The notes under the pieces: generated by a model
Databases searched by the model: none
What the model saw: the letters and a program-made list of their open reading frames with translations, nothing else
What the model was told of the DNA's origin: nothing
Shown here: piece by piece, positions 9,817-20,149 of the stretch
How the letters are laid out: each line of letters opens with the position of its first letter
Position numbering within the stretch: position 1 is the first letter of the stretch
NCBI GenBank assembly: GCA_039704465.1
Contig: JASFAU010000011.1
Span: 434,001-498,000, forward strand
Direction of reading: 5' to 3'
Length of the DNA: 64,000 bases
Source: Plasmodiophora brassicae
Taxonomy: Eukaryota > Endomyxa > Phytomyxea > Plasmodiophorida > Plasmodiophoridae
Position numbers and translations under genes: made by a program

Positions 9817-10983
9817 TTAATGTACGCGGACGAATTCACGTTCGGCCCCGGCCATTTGAAAATCGACAATGACCCGGTCGCGGAAGTTGCTGAGAAGAAG
9901 GTCCAGCTGCTGCCGGCACGTTGCATCGTCGATGCTCGTGCAAGATCGAAAAGTGTCGTCCGCGTCGGCCATATTCCCGGCAGCGTCAGCGATGGCGACC
10001 TCCAGTTGCGAATGGGTATCCGGGTCCGGTCGCCGCAGGTATTCGCCGAGGTCCTGCAAGACAATGGCGTCGCCGGCGTTCAGCACGGTCTGGATCAGCG
10101 TGGAACCAAGGAGGTAGGTGATGATGGAGTCGAACGCGAGCCCTTGCTCGGCCATGTCGGTAACGTCGTCCATCGGGCGCAGCGAGGTCATGTACGTTCG
10201 CGTTGCCGTTGAAAACGGGACCTGCGCCTGTGGCCATGATGTCCAGCAGAGTTCGACATCTGCCAACTGGTACCATACAGGCAAGACGAACCCATGGTCG
10301 ATGGGCGTCAGCGCACCATCGGCGCTGGCAAGGAGATTGCCCGGGTGTCGGTCCAGGTTCATCAGGCGGATGTCCAGCAGACCGATCCGATGGACGCTCT
10401 CGACCTTGTAGTGGAACGATAGTAAAGGCGACGCGAACGGGGACGCAGCGGTGACGAATTTCTGCACGGAGCCGAAGATTGGCGTCGGGCAACTGCACTC
10501 GTCCACCACGACGTGAACGGTGCAGAGTGTGGTCTCAGGGACACCCGCCCAGTGGTCCTTGTCGAGGTCATACGCCAGTTTCTCCTTCAATACGGTATCC
10601 CCAGCGCGAATCCCGCGCTTCAGATCGTTATACTCGGCGCCCGCCTTCTTCAGTACGAATGCAGGCCGCCGCTCGATGTCGTCGGCATGCGCGAGAATAT
10701 AGGCCGTCGAGGAACGCGTCCCGGGAAGCGGGGACGCGACAAACGTGTGGTTATAGCACGACGGGCTCACCGGCGATGTCCGACTGCGATGCTCGATCTC
10801 GGTGACGCGGTCATCGCTGCGTTGGGACTCGAACATCACCACCCTATCTAAATGCGACCGCGGCACGCCGGTCGGTGCCTGCACAGTCAGCAGTGCCGGC
10901 GGACGTTTCCTTCCCTTCATACCGTCGACGCCGGCAGCGAACACGACCAGGACGGCCAGCGCCGTCCAGCAGTGCCATGTCAT
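9817..10983 (-). CDS. PI3/PI4-kinase-like protein with N-terminal signal peptide
   Basis: A single-exon 388-codon gene. The ATG at 10983 starts MTWHCWTALAVLVVFAAGVDG, a classic signal peptide. The rest resembles the type II PI4K/gamma clade of the PI3/4-kinase fold: AFVLKKAGAE (candidate ATP-binding Lys region), LAYDLDKDHWAGVPETTL, GSVQKFV, the catalytic loop DIRLMNLDRHPGNLL (D..N.DRH.GN) and PIDHGFVLP (metal-binding Asp, DHG in place of DFG). All catalytic motifs look intact. Plant members of this clade can act on proteins instead of lipids, so the substrate is open. A secreted or luminal location would be unusual. An in-frame TTG upstream was ignored. Confidence 0.72.
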   Translation of the reverse strand: MTWHCWTALAVLVVFAAGVDGMKGRKRPPALLTVQAPTGVPRSHLDRVVMFESQRSDDRVTEIEHRSRTSPVSPSCYNHTFVASPLPGTRSSTAYILAHADDIERRPAFVLKKAGAEYNDLKRGIRAGDTVLKEKLAYDLDKDHWAGVPETTLCTVHVVVDECSCPTPIFGSVQKFVTAASPFASPLLSFHYKVESVHRIGLLDIRLMNLDRHPGNLLASADGALTPIDHGFVLPVWYQLADVELCWTSWPQAQVPFSTATRTYMTSLRPMDDVTDMAEQGLAFDSIITYLLGSTLIQTVLNAGDAIVLQDLGEYLRRPDPDTHSQLEVAIADAAGNMADADDTFRSCTSIDDATCRQQLDLLLSNFRDRVIVDFQMAGAEREFVRVH

Positions 10984-11192
10984 CCCCAGCGGATGATGCC
11001 GCAAAACGCGACCGGTTGCTCCGGGTGTTTCGCGTCGTGGCTTCGGACATAAATAGCTTACCTATGTCTCGTACGGACTGCGGAGTGCGGACTGCGGCAC
11101 ATACCGCAAAAAACAGCAGCAGGAACCTGTAACGTATCTATGGGGGGATCTGCGCGCAATCGCAAGAAGAGCGGCGGCGTGCCGCGTGGTGG

Positions 11193-11630
11193 CAAGCGCC
11201 CAGGCAGCGGCCGTCCGTCAAAAGCTGCTCTGTTGGACCGTGAGAAAGCGAGGCAGCGCGAGGCACACCAGGCTCAGCTTTGTTTGCTCGATGTTCGTCC
11301 AGGAACTCAGCTCCATCCGATGTGGTTCCTGTGCCGCCAGCGGGTGTCGATTCTGGTATTGAACCTTGTGCCGAGCCCTGTGCCGCAGCTATACCAACTG
11401 AAGTTGGAACAAGCGGGAACGGAACATTAGGTGCGCCGGCACAGGGCTCGGCACAAGGTTCAATACCAGAATCGACGTCCGCTGGCGGCACAGGAACCAC
11501 ATCGGATGGAGCTGAGTTCCTGGACGAACATCGCGCAAACAAAAGCTGAGACTGGAGTGCCTCGCGCTGCCTCGCTTTCTCACGGTCCAACAGAGCAGCT
11601 TTTGACGGACGGCCGCTGCCTGGGCGCTTG
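11193..11630. repeat. Foldback inverted repeat, arms of about 194 bp
   Basis: Bases 11193-11385 reappear in reverse complement at 11437-11630 with a spacer of about 51 bp. The arms differ by a few substitutions and small indels (for example around 11270-11290 versus 11530-11550). Frames inside read GGKRPGSGRPSKAALLDREKARQRE on the outer arm, a GRP/AT-hook-like basic stretch followed by a charged helix, so the arms may derive from a coding sequence. The structure could be a foldback transposable element or a duplicated inverted gene fragment. No target duplication was evident. Confidence 0.75.
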
Positions 11631-11743
11631 TCGTCGCTAGCGACTGGAACCGGCGCGGGGGTGGAACGTTCCGCAATGTGACGAGCACTACGTGCATGTA
11701 TTTCGTTTAGGATAACAATGATTTACGATTAGTACAGAGCTGC

Positions 11744-12961
11744 CTAGCCGAAAGGCTCTCCGAGGTTGTCGAGTGGGTTGGACAGTGTGAACGCCCTGGT
11801 CATGGAGGAGCCGAGGAGCAGGTCGCGAACGTTGTCGTCGTGGGCTTGTGTCGGAGGGGACGCCGGCATCATTGGGAAGAAGGTCAGGGAATCGCCAGAT
11901 GCGTTCAGGTTCAGGGGCGGGCACCCCCAGATCGACTGTGAGCTCCCTGGGCTGACCAGGAACCCCTTGGTAGCAGCAACGGCGCTGCTGTTGCTGTTAC
12001 CCGCTGTTATTGCTGGCTCCGCTTCCTGCGCCGGTGGTGGATCGGTTCTGGGCGCCGCTTGTGGCTGGGCGACCTGCTTCTGGAGCGTTGTCATTTTCGC
12101 CAGTCCTTTTATGGCCTGTTCCTGGATCTGTACGCCCGGGCGACCCACCAGCATTCGCTTCTGCTCAACTGACAGCTGGTTGCCGTTCGCCGAGAACTCG
12201 TTCAGGCGTGACACTACGAATTGTGCCGTCTGCGGGTCGACGGCGTGCCCGTCTGCGTCCCCATCGACGATGATATTAGCGATACGACGGCGCTTGCCTG
12301 CGTGTACGTTCGCGATGGACGCCTTGGCGGGGATGACGTCGCTGCTCGGTGCCGGTAGCGATGGCGTTGGCGAGTAGTCGCGAAGGAACGCTGCCAGGAA
12401 CAGCATCATCTGCTGCTGGACCTTCCACATCTGCTGGTACTGCGTCTTCAGGTTGTCGACCTGCGACTGTAGCTCGTCGACAATGTGCTTCGACCGGGAC
12501 ATGGTTTGGTTGTTGCCGCCCGCTGGCGCTGCTAGCGATTTCGGCAGGGCGTGTTTCCGCTTGATGCGCGGCAGAAGGTCTTCCCGGCCGCGTAGGAACG
12601 CGTGGTGCTTGAATTCGATGTTCAGGTCGTGTGCGAACTTGTGGAACCCGTACAGGTTCAGCTGGCGTACGAACGAGGAGAAGTTCTTGTGTTTGAAGTA
12701 CCTGCAGGAGCGTGTGTGATCAGCGACGTGGTTAACAAGACGCGGCGAGGCGCAGCCGTACCGAGGCAGGATGAACTGAGCGAAGTCGTGCTCCCTCTTG
12801 ACGACGAACCCGTCGCCGACGACGTTCCAGGAGATGATGTCATGGTGGTCCCCACTCGACACCATCAACCATGTCTTCGAGATGAACGCGGGTAGCGGTT
12901 TCGCGATGCCCGCCTGGTGCTGGCGGTGCTGGTCGTCGGACGAGTCATCGCGTGATCCCAT
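11744..12961 (-). CDS. Heat shock transcription factor (HSF)
   Basis: The N-terminal HSF DNA-binding domain is clear: LPAFISKTWLMVSS, DIISWNVVGDGFVVKREHDF, and after a 60-nt intron (12761-12702) YFKHKNFSSFVRQLNLYGFH, the recognition region. The intron length is a multiple of three with no stop, so retention would insert 20 codons in the domain; splicing restores the family consensus. A coiled coil follows (IVDELQSQVDNLKTQYQQMW), likely for trimerisation, then a basic patch GKRRR and a Gln/Pro/Asn-rich C-terminal part suited to activation. The ATG at 12961 fits; upstream frame extension begins with TTG. Expected to bind heat shock elements in the nucleus. Confidence 0.93.
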   Translation of the reverse strand: MGSRDDSSDDQHRQHQAGIAKPLPAFISKTWLMVSSGDHHDIISWNVVGDGFVVKREHDFAQFILPRYGCASPRLVNHVADHTRSCRYFKHKNFSSFVRQLNLYGFHKFAHDLNIEFKHHAFLRGREDLLPRIKRKHALPKSLAAPAGGNNQTMSRSKHIVDELQSQVDNLKTQYQQMWKVQQQMMLFLAAFLRDYSPTPSLPAPSSDVIPAKASIANVHAGKRRRIANIIVDGDADGHAVDPQTAQFVVSRLNEFSANGNQLSVEQKRMLVGRPGVQIQEQAIKGLAKMTTLQKQVAQPQAAPRTDPPPAQEAEPAITAGNSNSSAVAATKGFLVSPGSSQSIWGCPPLNLNASGDSLTFFPMMPASPPTQAHDDNVRDLLLGSSMTRAFTLSNPLDNLGEPFG

Positions 12962-13400
12962 GTTGGCGCGCGCGACGAGATATCCCTCCCAGTGACTGGC
13001 AGTGTTGCAGTATCCAGTGGGCAGCCTCACTGACACCACCCGTCTCTGCTGCTCTGACGCTCCCGCCCCAAAATATAAGACGAATGGCAACGGGGGTCGT
13101 ACTCCCCGCAACCGTCAACAATGGGCCAGTCGACACCGACGATCTGCCCTGCCACGTGGTACCGGGGGCGTATACAGACGGTGGCCTGATTCGATCTCGA
13201 TCATTCCAGAACGCGCGCGCAGTTGCGAATCTGGAACGATCTGGAAGGGGGGCGCCAGAAATGGCGTGCGTGGTGCCGCAGTGAATATTCGGTGGATGGC
13301 ACGCGCGCCGCTGTTGACTCGGAGATTGCCCAGCGTGATTCACGCCCGGCAGGCAGGCGCGCTGCAGTTGATGGCTAGCGGGCGTCCATAGGCGATACAG

Positions 13401-14607
13401 ATGGCGGCGCGGGACGCGCAGATCGATGAGGATCTGCTACTTGCCAGGCGGCTGCAGCAGGAGGAGCTGATGGGCGCCGAACCGGCCGATGCCGATGGCG
13501 TCATCCGGGAACAGACCAATGACATTGCGTCGTCCATCCGGGCGTCTCCTCGATGCGTTGCGATTGTCATCGCGTGCAGCGTTATCGAGGTGATCGCCGG
13601 CATTGTCGTCCTGGTCCTAAGCCCGGTCTCGTCAACGTGCTCGTATAACGTGGCGCTCTCGACCGGCCTCATCGTGTTCCTCGCCCGCCATGTCGTGACG
13701 ATCCCACACGAACACGTCTGTGACAATCGGGCCGTCTGTTGCTGACGCTGTTCTGACGTCGCCACGATTCAGTTTCGATGTGCCGCCCAGCGCCACGAGA
13801 ACCAGCAAGCCATGCGAATGTCGGCGCGGTTCGATACCATTCGCCTGTACACGTTCCTGTCATTCGCCGGTGTGGTAAGGATGGCCCTTGCGCGTCGCCC
13901 AAATCAACCCCGCCGATACGCTGTGGATGTGCAGGCGTTTCTATTCCTGACGGACGCGTCCTACACGAACGGGAGCGGGTGCTCGGCGGTCCCCGATGGA
14001 ACGTCGTCGCAGCATCTGAGGATCTTCTTCATTGTCCTTCTCAGCGTGCACCTGACGATCACGTTCTCGTCGGTGGTGATCCTGGCGATGATTTGCCTGT
14101 GCTTCCCATGCCTGCTGTTCTTGATGAGGTACGCCGCGCTGTGTCGTGAGTCGCACCCGCTGTTCGTCACCGCCCGGGCCAGGTTTGTCAAGCCGCAACA
14201 TGCGGGTCTCGACAAGGAGAGCGTCAAGAAACTTCCAGAACGTGTCTTCAAGGTGGAAGATGACCACGGGCAGCATGTAAGTGCAGGCAATCGCCCGTTG
14301 ATCAGGACCCTGCAACTCAGCGCTTGTAACAGGCGTCGAACCCGCCAACGTGTGTCATCTGCCAGACTGACTATGCGGACGGCGACCAGCTGAAGCACCT
14401 GAATTGCAACCACGAGTTCCATTCATCATGTCTCGATCAGTGGCTGGAACTGAAAGCGTCGTGTAAGTTGGGCGCCTGTTCCTGACGTTGATGGTCCTGC
14501 TGAGGCACCTGGCAGGTCCGCTCTGCAGAGAAGTGGTTGGAAGACCCGACCGGCCGAGTGCCGACGTGGTCAATATCCCAATGGATGCTGAACATGTCGC
14601 TACGTAA
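13401..14607 (+). CDS. Membrane RING-H2 E3 ubiquitin ligase
   Basis: The N terminus (DEDLLLARRLQQEEL) resembles a ubiquitin-interacting helix. Several transmembrane helices follow (VAIVIACSVIEVIAGIVVLV, a second near ALSTGLIVFLA, LRIFFIVLLSVHLTITFSSV and a fourth). Introns lie near 13721-13777, 13880-13939, 14278-14333 and 14463-14515. The RING reads TCVICQTDYADGDQL, CNHEFHSSCLDQWL and, completed across the last intron, CPLCRE, giving all eight C3H2C3 ligands. The order (membrane helices then C-terminal RING-H2) matches plant and protist membrane RING proteins. Predicted to ubiquitinate targets at an endomembrane. Stop at 14605-14607. Confidence 0.88.
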
Positions 14608-14663
14608 TTCCTCACACGGAAACATATATCGAGCGGGATCTTGAGTGTGGTATAAATCACAGC

Positions 14664-14888
14664 ATGTGGGCATCGCTTTCGTTCTCGACACTGTTGTTGG
14701 CGGCTGCGACGTTGCTCCGGGATTTCACTCGAAGACGAACCGGGTATCTAGGTGGCCTACGTAGTCCACATTCGGTGTTAACCGTGCCCTTCCATTGGCG
14801 TTCACGTTCGCCTACTCCGTCTCCACTCGGTTTCGTAGAATGCCAATCACCGATCGACTTGTCTCCCAAATCAACCAGTGGGTTGTAA
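14664..14888 (+). other. Possible alpha-carbonic-anhydrase 5' fragment
   Basis: The frame opens with a plausible signal peptide (MWASLSFSTLLLAAAT) and ends with ECQSPIDLSP, which matches the C/xQSPIDL signature near the N terminus of alpha-carbonic anhydrases. I could not find the histidine-bearing strands in the next 300 bp on this strand in any frame, so this is either a truncated copy or a chance match. The following 14889-15117 holds no other visible feature. Confidence 0.25.
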
Positions 14889-15117
14889 GGAACCTGGTGG
14901 TCACAGTTTAATAACGTTTGTTAGCGGCATCTTGTAACCGGAAGCGCTAACACGTATGCTATGCTCGCTAATGTAGCCCTGAACTTGGCCGATTGACCAC
15001 ATGGCCAGCAGAACGCTGCCCTGCCTGGGAGCGCCGGCGCCCGGTGATCACAGCTCGAACGCCTGTACAACTGGTGAGACCATCGGAAGATTCGGTTAGA
15101 ATACGACTCTAACCGAG

Positions 15118-15500
15118 TTAAATGGGGTAGGAGTTCCTGGGAGGTTGTACTTTAGCAACCCCATCGTACAGTTCCTGGTCTTTGGTCCACAGCTCGCGAT
15201 CGTATTCCGCCTCGAACTGCTGCTGAGTCTCTTCGGGTCGGTATACGTGGACGACGGTTTCATAGGTATCATGAGCACGGTCAACCATAAGCAACGTTCC
15301 CTTGAAGTGGTACACTGCATCAGATGACACCGATCATCAGACGCTGCAGTTTACCCGACAAGTGTCAATGAAGATGGCGCACCTCACTATCGGAATGACA
15401 TCGCGGATCTTGACGTGGACGCTGAACTACCCGTGGGACCTCAACGCGTAACTGTGGCCGACATCCCCGACACAAGGCCGGCTGTTGCATGTACGCCTCT
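15118..15500 (-). CDS. Small unrecognised protein, 5' end unresolved
   Basis: A good C-terminal exon reads YHFKGTLLMVDRAHDTYETV and EAEYDRELWTKDQELYDGVA, ending PPRNSYPI at 15118. It must be spliced at the AG at about 15311, because stops precede it. Upstream, two alternatives restore frame: an exon beginning MQQPALCRGCRPQLRVEVPR or one reading FSVHVKIRDVIPIVRCAIFI. I cannot choose between them. The gene would be head-to-head with the ERV1 gene. Family unknown. Confidence 0.4.
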
Positions 15501-15523
15501 TCGCATCGGGTGCGATCTCCAGC

Positions 15524-16263
15524 ATGAACATGCTCGGCACGTGGCTTCGATCGGAAAGTGCGCTTCGCGTTTCGGGACGCAGTTCTGTCTCGAGCACCAG
15601 GAGAGCAATGGGCGCCGATGTGCAGACGGAATCCCCAGCATCGTGCCGGGCATGCACGGACATGAAGGATTTCCTGGCGCAGCGCGGGTTCAAACTGCCG
15701 GAACGACTGCCGGGCAAGGCGGCGGTAGGTGATGCCTGTGATAGCGTATCGGTTCCGTGTCGTGAGTCTCGCTATCGTGCAGGCGCCGTCGCCTGCGACC
15801 CGGAAACGCGATGAGTGCCCGTTGGACCGGGCCGAGCTAGGTCGACGATCATGGTCACTGTGTAAGTGCTGGGGGCTGGAATCTCCAATGCCTGCCCACG
15901 TCTGACGATGCGGTCGTCCAGTGCACACCATGGCGGCGTATTACCCTGACAGGCCGTCGAAGTCAGAGGAGCAACATATGGTGGAGTTTATGGCCAGATT
16001 TGCACAGGCAATGGACTGCGTCTGCTCGAAGAAACTTTGGATTTAACGTGCATGTTCAGTTTTATCCATGCGCGACGTGTCGGGAGCACTTGAAACGAGA
16101 CCTCGTGGCGCATCCTCCCCAGACCGGATCCCGTCACCTGTTCTCCCAGTGGATGTGCCAGATGCACAATCGCGTGAACAGGCGCCTCGGCAAGCCTTTG
16201 TTCGACTGTTCCAAGGTGGGCGAGCGTTGGAGGACCGGCCCGAAGGACGGGTCCTGTGGATAG
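15524..16263 (+). CDS. ERV1: ERV1/ALR family FAD-linked sulfhydryl oxidase
   Basis: Exons join in phase over introns of about 58 nt (15724-15781), 60 nt (near 15860-15920) and 40 nt (16020-16059). The protein reads SCRACTDMKDFLAQRGFKLP, then DECPLDRAELGRRSWSLLHT, then AAYYPDRPSKSEEQ, then DCFYPCATCREHLKRDL (active-site CxxC), SQWMCQMHNRVNRRLGKPLF and DCSKVGERWRTGPKDGSC. This follows human GFER/ALR closely, including the HN.VN.KLGKP FAD-binding region, the redox CxxC and the shuttle CRAC. Expected role: reoxidation of the Mia40 disulfide relay in the mitochondrial intermembrane space. Confidence 0.93.
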
Positions 16264-16351
16264 GCGCATACACAACCAGCATTGCTGTTCATCGTACGAT
16301 TGTCGACATGCGTCAATCGAACGACGACATGCACCCGGTATATCGTAAGTA

Positions 16352-16636
16352 TTGGGCATCTGCATTTCCTGGCATCACGTACCTGAGGCCGCCGCGTATG
16401 GAATCCGCATGGTTGCGATATCCATTTGGCGTCTTCACTTGGTTTCCTGCTTGTCTGCTTCCGATTCGCCTCGTTGTTGGCGACTGTATGTATCCGGAAG
16501 GCCTCTTGCCGACCTGGTTCGGCGCCTCTGGACCGAACGCGATGACGACGATTTGGTTCTTGCCGGCATCCAGGGACTCTTTTCACCCAACGTCTGTGGG
16601 CGAAGAACGGCCCGTGACGAACTCATTTGGCTCTAG
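16352..16636 (+). CDS. Possible C-terminal part of an unrecognised gene
   Basis: A frame ending at 16634-16636 reads LADLVRRLWTERDDDDLVLA and GIQGLFSPNVCGRRTARDEL, which looks protein-like. The 5' part is unclear; a candidate donor lies at about 16349 (CGTAAGT) with possible upstream codons starting MRQSNDD. I see no known domain. It could be a short independent gene downstream of ERV1 or a chance frame. The next 16637-17026 shows no feature. Confidence 0.28.
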   Translation: MGICISWHHVPEAAAYGIRMVAISIWRLHLVSCLSASDSPRCWRLYVSGRPLADLVRRLWTERDDDDLVLAGIQGLFSPNVCGRRTARDELIWL

Positions 16637-17026
16637 ATGTACGCGTAAATACGCTGGATAGGCCATCCAACGTCGGTGCCTCCAAGACCACGCCGCTCTT
16701 GCTCAAAACAATTAGCGAGTCGGGTGCCGGCAGTCAAACGCCTTAGCGTTTTCCAACCTGTCGCGAGCGTAGTCGGCAAAGTCGACCAGTTCACGTATTG
16801 TCCTGTGTCGCTTTCGCTATTCGCCTCACTTATTGCACCTGGGTCGCCTCGCACGCCAACGCGATCAGCCCAACGACGTAGTCATCAGTCAACATTTCGT
16901 AGTCGCATGCAGATCGCGAGCCGAAACGTCCACCTGGGGCGGCACGATCGATTACCGAGGGACGATGCGTGGAGCGAACAGGGCGACCAGACGAACGACC
17001 AGACGAACACTGGAAACGGAGATGCT

Positions 17027-19950
17027 CTATCTACTTTGTTTTCTCTGGTTGATCTTGGCAGCCTCACGCGACTCGCTTGACCGCACAGCAAGGGCGCTGA
17101 ACGTTCGCGAGAGCGACTGCGACGACTTCTTCGACGTCGTCCGGCTAGAGCGACCACGAACGTCAACCGAAGTTGATGTCCTGTGTTCGACTCTGCTGAC
17201 TGCCACACGTTGATACTCGGCCGCGTTGTGACCGGTCCCGGTCTCGTTCTCGCCCAGAAGACCAAAAGGGTCGTTGTCGCCCTTTGTAGAAGGTGCTGTT
17301 GGAGGCGAATGACTGGCGAGTTTCGGTCGTCGCTTGGAACTCGTAGAGCGCGACTTCGATCGAACTTTCTTGGGTTGCCTTCCTTCCCGACATGCACGCC
17401 CTCCTTCGACGACAGGCTTTTGGGGTTCTTCGGTAACCGGGTAGTACGCCAGCAGCTCCTGTTCTGCGATCTGCAACGAATTCGATGGAGAACCCTCCGC
17501 GTACGCTAGCAAGCAGTGGCAGAACTGCTCCCCCATTTCTACGCCATTCGTTAGATACCCCCAAACGATCAAACACTTGTGCAAACCTTGGTAATGGCGC
17601 TGGTTGAAATGGAAGCCCGCGCGGCTGCCTTGATCAGCACCAGAGAACGATGTCTCAAGAGTGAACGAGTTAAGACAGTTAAATTCGCGGTTAACGACGG
17701 CTCGGGCTGTGTTCTCCTTAGACTTTTGAATGGTGAACTTGCAGTCCTGGCGAACAGGTCATCTCAATTGTGGCAACATGGCCCCCTTTTCGCTCTGCAG
17801 GACCTGAAATGAAAAGTTTTCGGCTTGACGCCACAGCATTCTAGGAAACACTTGTTCCGACACGTGGGCTACTGCAGTTGACACTTGCTCAACAGCTGCT
17901 GGTGTCGGGGGACTGTGCGGAATCCAGTCAAGCATACGGTACGTGAGACTCAGGAACCAAAAACCATTACCATCCATAAATGAACATGTTGTGCCGACGA
18001 GAGTGTCCATGCAGGTCAACGAAGACAAACAGGCCCATTTCGTCCGACAGCCTACAGCAACAGAAGCGTTGGAACAGTTTTCATTGCCACCTGGTGAGCC
18101 TGAGCCTACCGTCTTATCACCTGTTTCGCAGCGAACACGGTGGGATGGCATTTCTTCGACGGGGAATGCCATATTCGGTTAAGGTCGGACCCTGATGCCA
18201 ACGGGACATGTGGGTAATGTGAAACACTGATTAACAGTCCGAAGCCAAAATTTGGTACCATCCAGTGAGCCGCCGCAACGATAACTCCCGTTGATTACAC
18301 CCTGATACCGAGAAATCAAAATCGCGCGAACACGAATCGCATAAGGCATCAGTCACATCTGGATTGAGCATTGGAATGACTTTAAAGACGAACAGCTCCC
18401 TGAGCCGTTTCGCCTGAGGAGAACAGCCAGTCAGGAACGTCAGAAACCCTTCTAACGTCCACGATGAGTTGGATTCCCCAGGGTGAACTGTGCGCATTCG
18501 ATGCTTTAGGGCGAATAGGGGACGGTGCTATGCAGGGTTCCTTCATACCACGTGCGGTAATGACAACCCCTTTGCGAGTCGACATGTCTTCCGACTTGGT
18601 GAAGTCAGTAACGGTCACAATATCAACGATGTTTCCGGCCAGGCTCCGGCAGAGAACGTCGCGTCGACAGAATTTCCTGCGCGCTTTGATCCCACTATCA
18701 GTACACCCATCCGTACGTCATACGGCGGATATGAGTTCCACATACCAGGTTCTTCCATCAGGTCACGAAGATATTGCTGCAACGCCGTATAGGAATATGG
18801 GTATGAATAAGCAAGATACAACGTCGTTGTATCTCCATCAGTCTTGCATGGGTCATCAGTCCCACAGTGAGTTAGTGGTAAACGCAGGTGCTCACCTGAA
18901 GTGTAAATGATAACGAGTGATAGGGCCTCGAGGCTTGGTATCTGCCCGTCCGCAACGAATTCCGGCAGTACGAGATGTCTTTGCCTCCTCTATACCATCC
19001 TCGGCCTTCGCTGTACATCAAAATTCGCATGCCCTGTGCCATGATCGTTAGAAACGAGCGCGCCCGTTGTTTCGAATCCAGTGTGACTTGTTGAAAGAGT
19101 GAGGTTGGCTTTTGGAAGTTGACAATGTTGACATGATAAGGGACATATGGCCTAGTAGACCTAAACGTCAGGAACCAATCTACACCATGAACAGCGATGT
19201 TCGGGCCCTGTACGTACCTGAGATTCCCAATGCGAAAGTAGAACCACTGCGTATGGGATGCAGAGCAGTCGTCCGGTCTTAGGTAAAGATCATATACCCC
19301 GCCACAGTCCTCGGGCTCTTTCACCCTACGCCATGCTCGTCGAAGGTTGCCACACTCGAAACGCGATTCGAAGATCAAATCCATTTGGGACATTCCTGGC
19401 CTGGCCAAACAACGCCGTTTGATAGTGCGGAAGTAAAGATCGCCACAGCAACCAACAAGGGAGTCTTGTCAAGCCGGGCAGAGTCGTATACGAGCCTTGA
19501 CGCTTGCGGTCGTTGCTCACCTTCCACCGCAGATGAAGACCCATCGTGGTACGGCTCGTCCGTGTACAGTTCCCCGGCGGGACTCGTGCGATCTGGTGGC
19601 GGAAGCTGGGCCGACACGCTAGGCGGCGTCTCGTTGAATGTCCCAAGGCTAGAAGAGAGTCTCAACCATCCGCACCCGTTAATCCAGGCATATCCCGATA
19701 CCTGGAGCGGCTCTCATCTCGGTCCAATTCTGGTGATGGTGACGGAGGTGCGGTTCGCAGGTACACGTTGTTTGGGATATGCATGGTCTTCGGCGCTTCC
19801 TCGTTCGCTTGCGAAAGCGCTTCTCGGAATCGGCTATATATTCTCTTCCACACATCAAGGTTAGGCCCACGATGCGTTGATGGAGCCGCCGACCCACCCG
19901 CTTCAGTTCGGCTTTCTCCAGCAGGGTCAACGATAGTGGCTTTGACATAG
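17027..19950 (-). CDS. Cytosolic carboxypeptidase, AGBL/CCP type (M14 family, tubulin deglutamylase-like)
   Basis: The CCP N-domain is clear: [50 protein letters not shown]. The metallopeptidase domain follows over many short introns: [18 protein letters not shown] (HxxE zinc ligands), [57 protein letters not shown] (third zinc His) and, near 17640-17700, [19 protein letters not shown] then TLETSFSG with the catalytic Glu. All key residues are present. A low-complexity basic C-terminal tail ([14 protein letters not shown]...) follows. CCPs remove glutamates from tubulin and other proteins. The N-terminal start is unresolved; ATG near 19950 needs an odd splice, and the region holds two alternative open frames. 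Confidence 0.88.
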
Positions 19951-20149
19951 GCGTACGCCGCTGCGATCCCCGCTTGTGCACACGGTCTAATACGATCGCG
20001 CTCCCCACACCTGTCAGGTCTCCGCGTTGCACTATCGCCTGGACATCGCCCCCCGAATCACCCGAATCGATTGGACGGGCTGCAGCCGGTGCAGTCGGCA
20101 CATCGTCCAGGCAGATTTCTGGCTGAGTTTCCGGGGCCTTTTTTGCATC

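Noticed and set aside
9251..9817. Minus-strand 188-codon frame opposite the SRPBCC gene
   Set aside because: No domain, and composition mirrors the opposite codon usage.
11280..11590. Protein-coding frames inside the foldback repeat
   Set aside because: Frames on both strands are mirror products of the inverted arms; no complete domain or reliable start.
15365..15931. 188-codon minus-strand frame opposite ERV1
   Set aside because: The plus strand carries the conserved ERV1/ALR sequence over the same bases, so most of this frame is a shadow.
19835..19860. 20-nt intron at the start of the carboxypeptidase gene
   Set aside because: An alternative unspliced frame is open through the same bases. 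Evidence does not favour a 20-nt intron.
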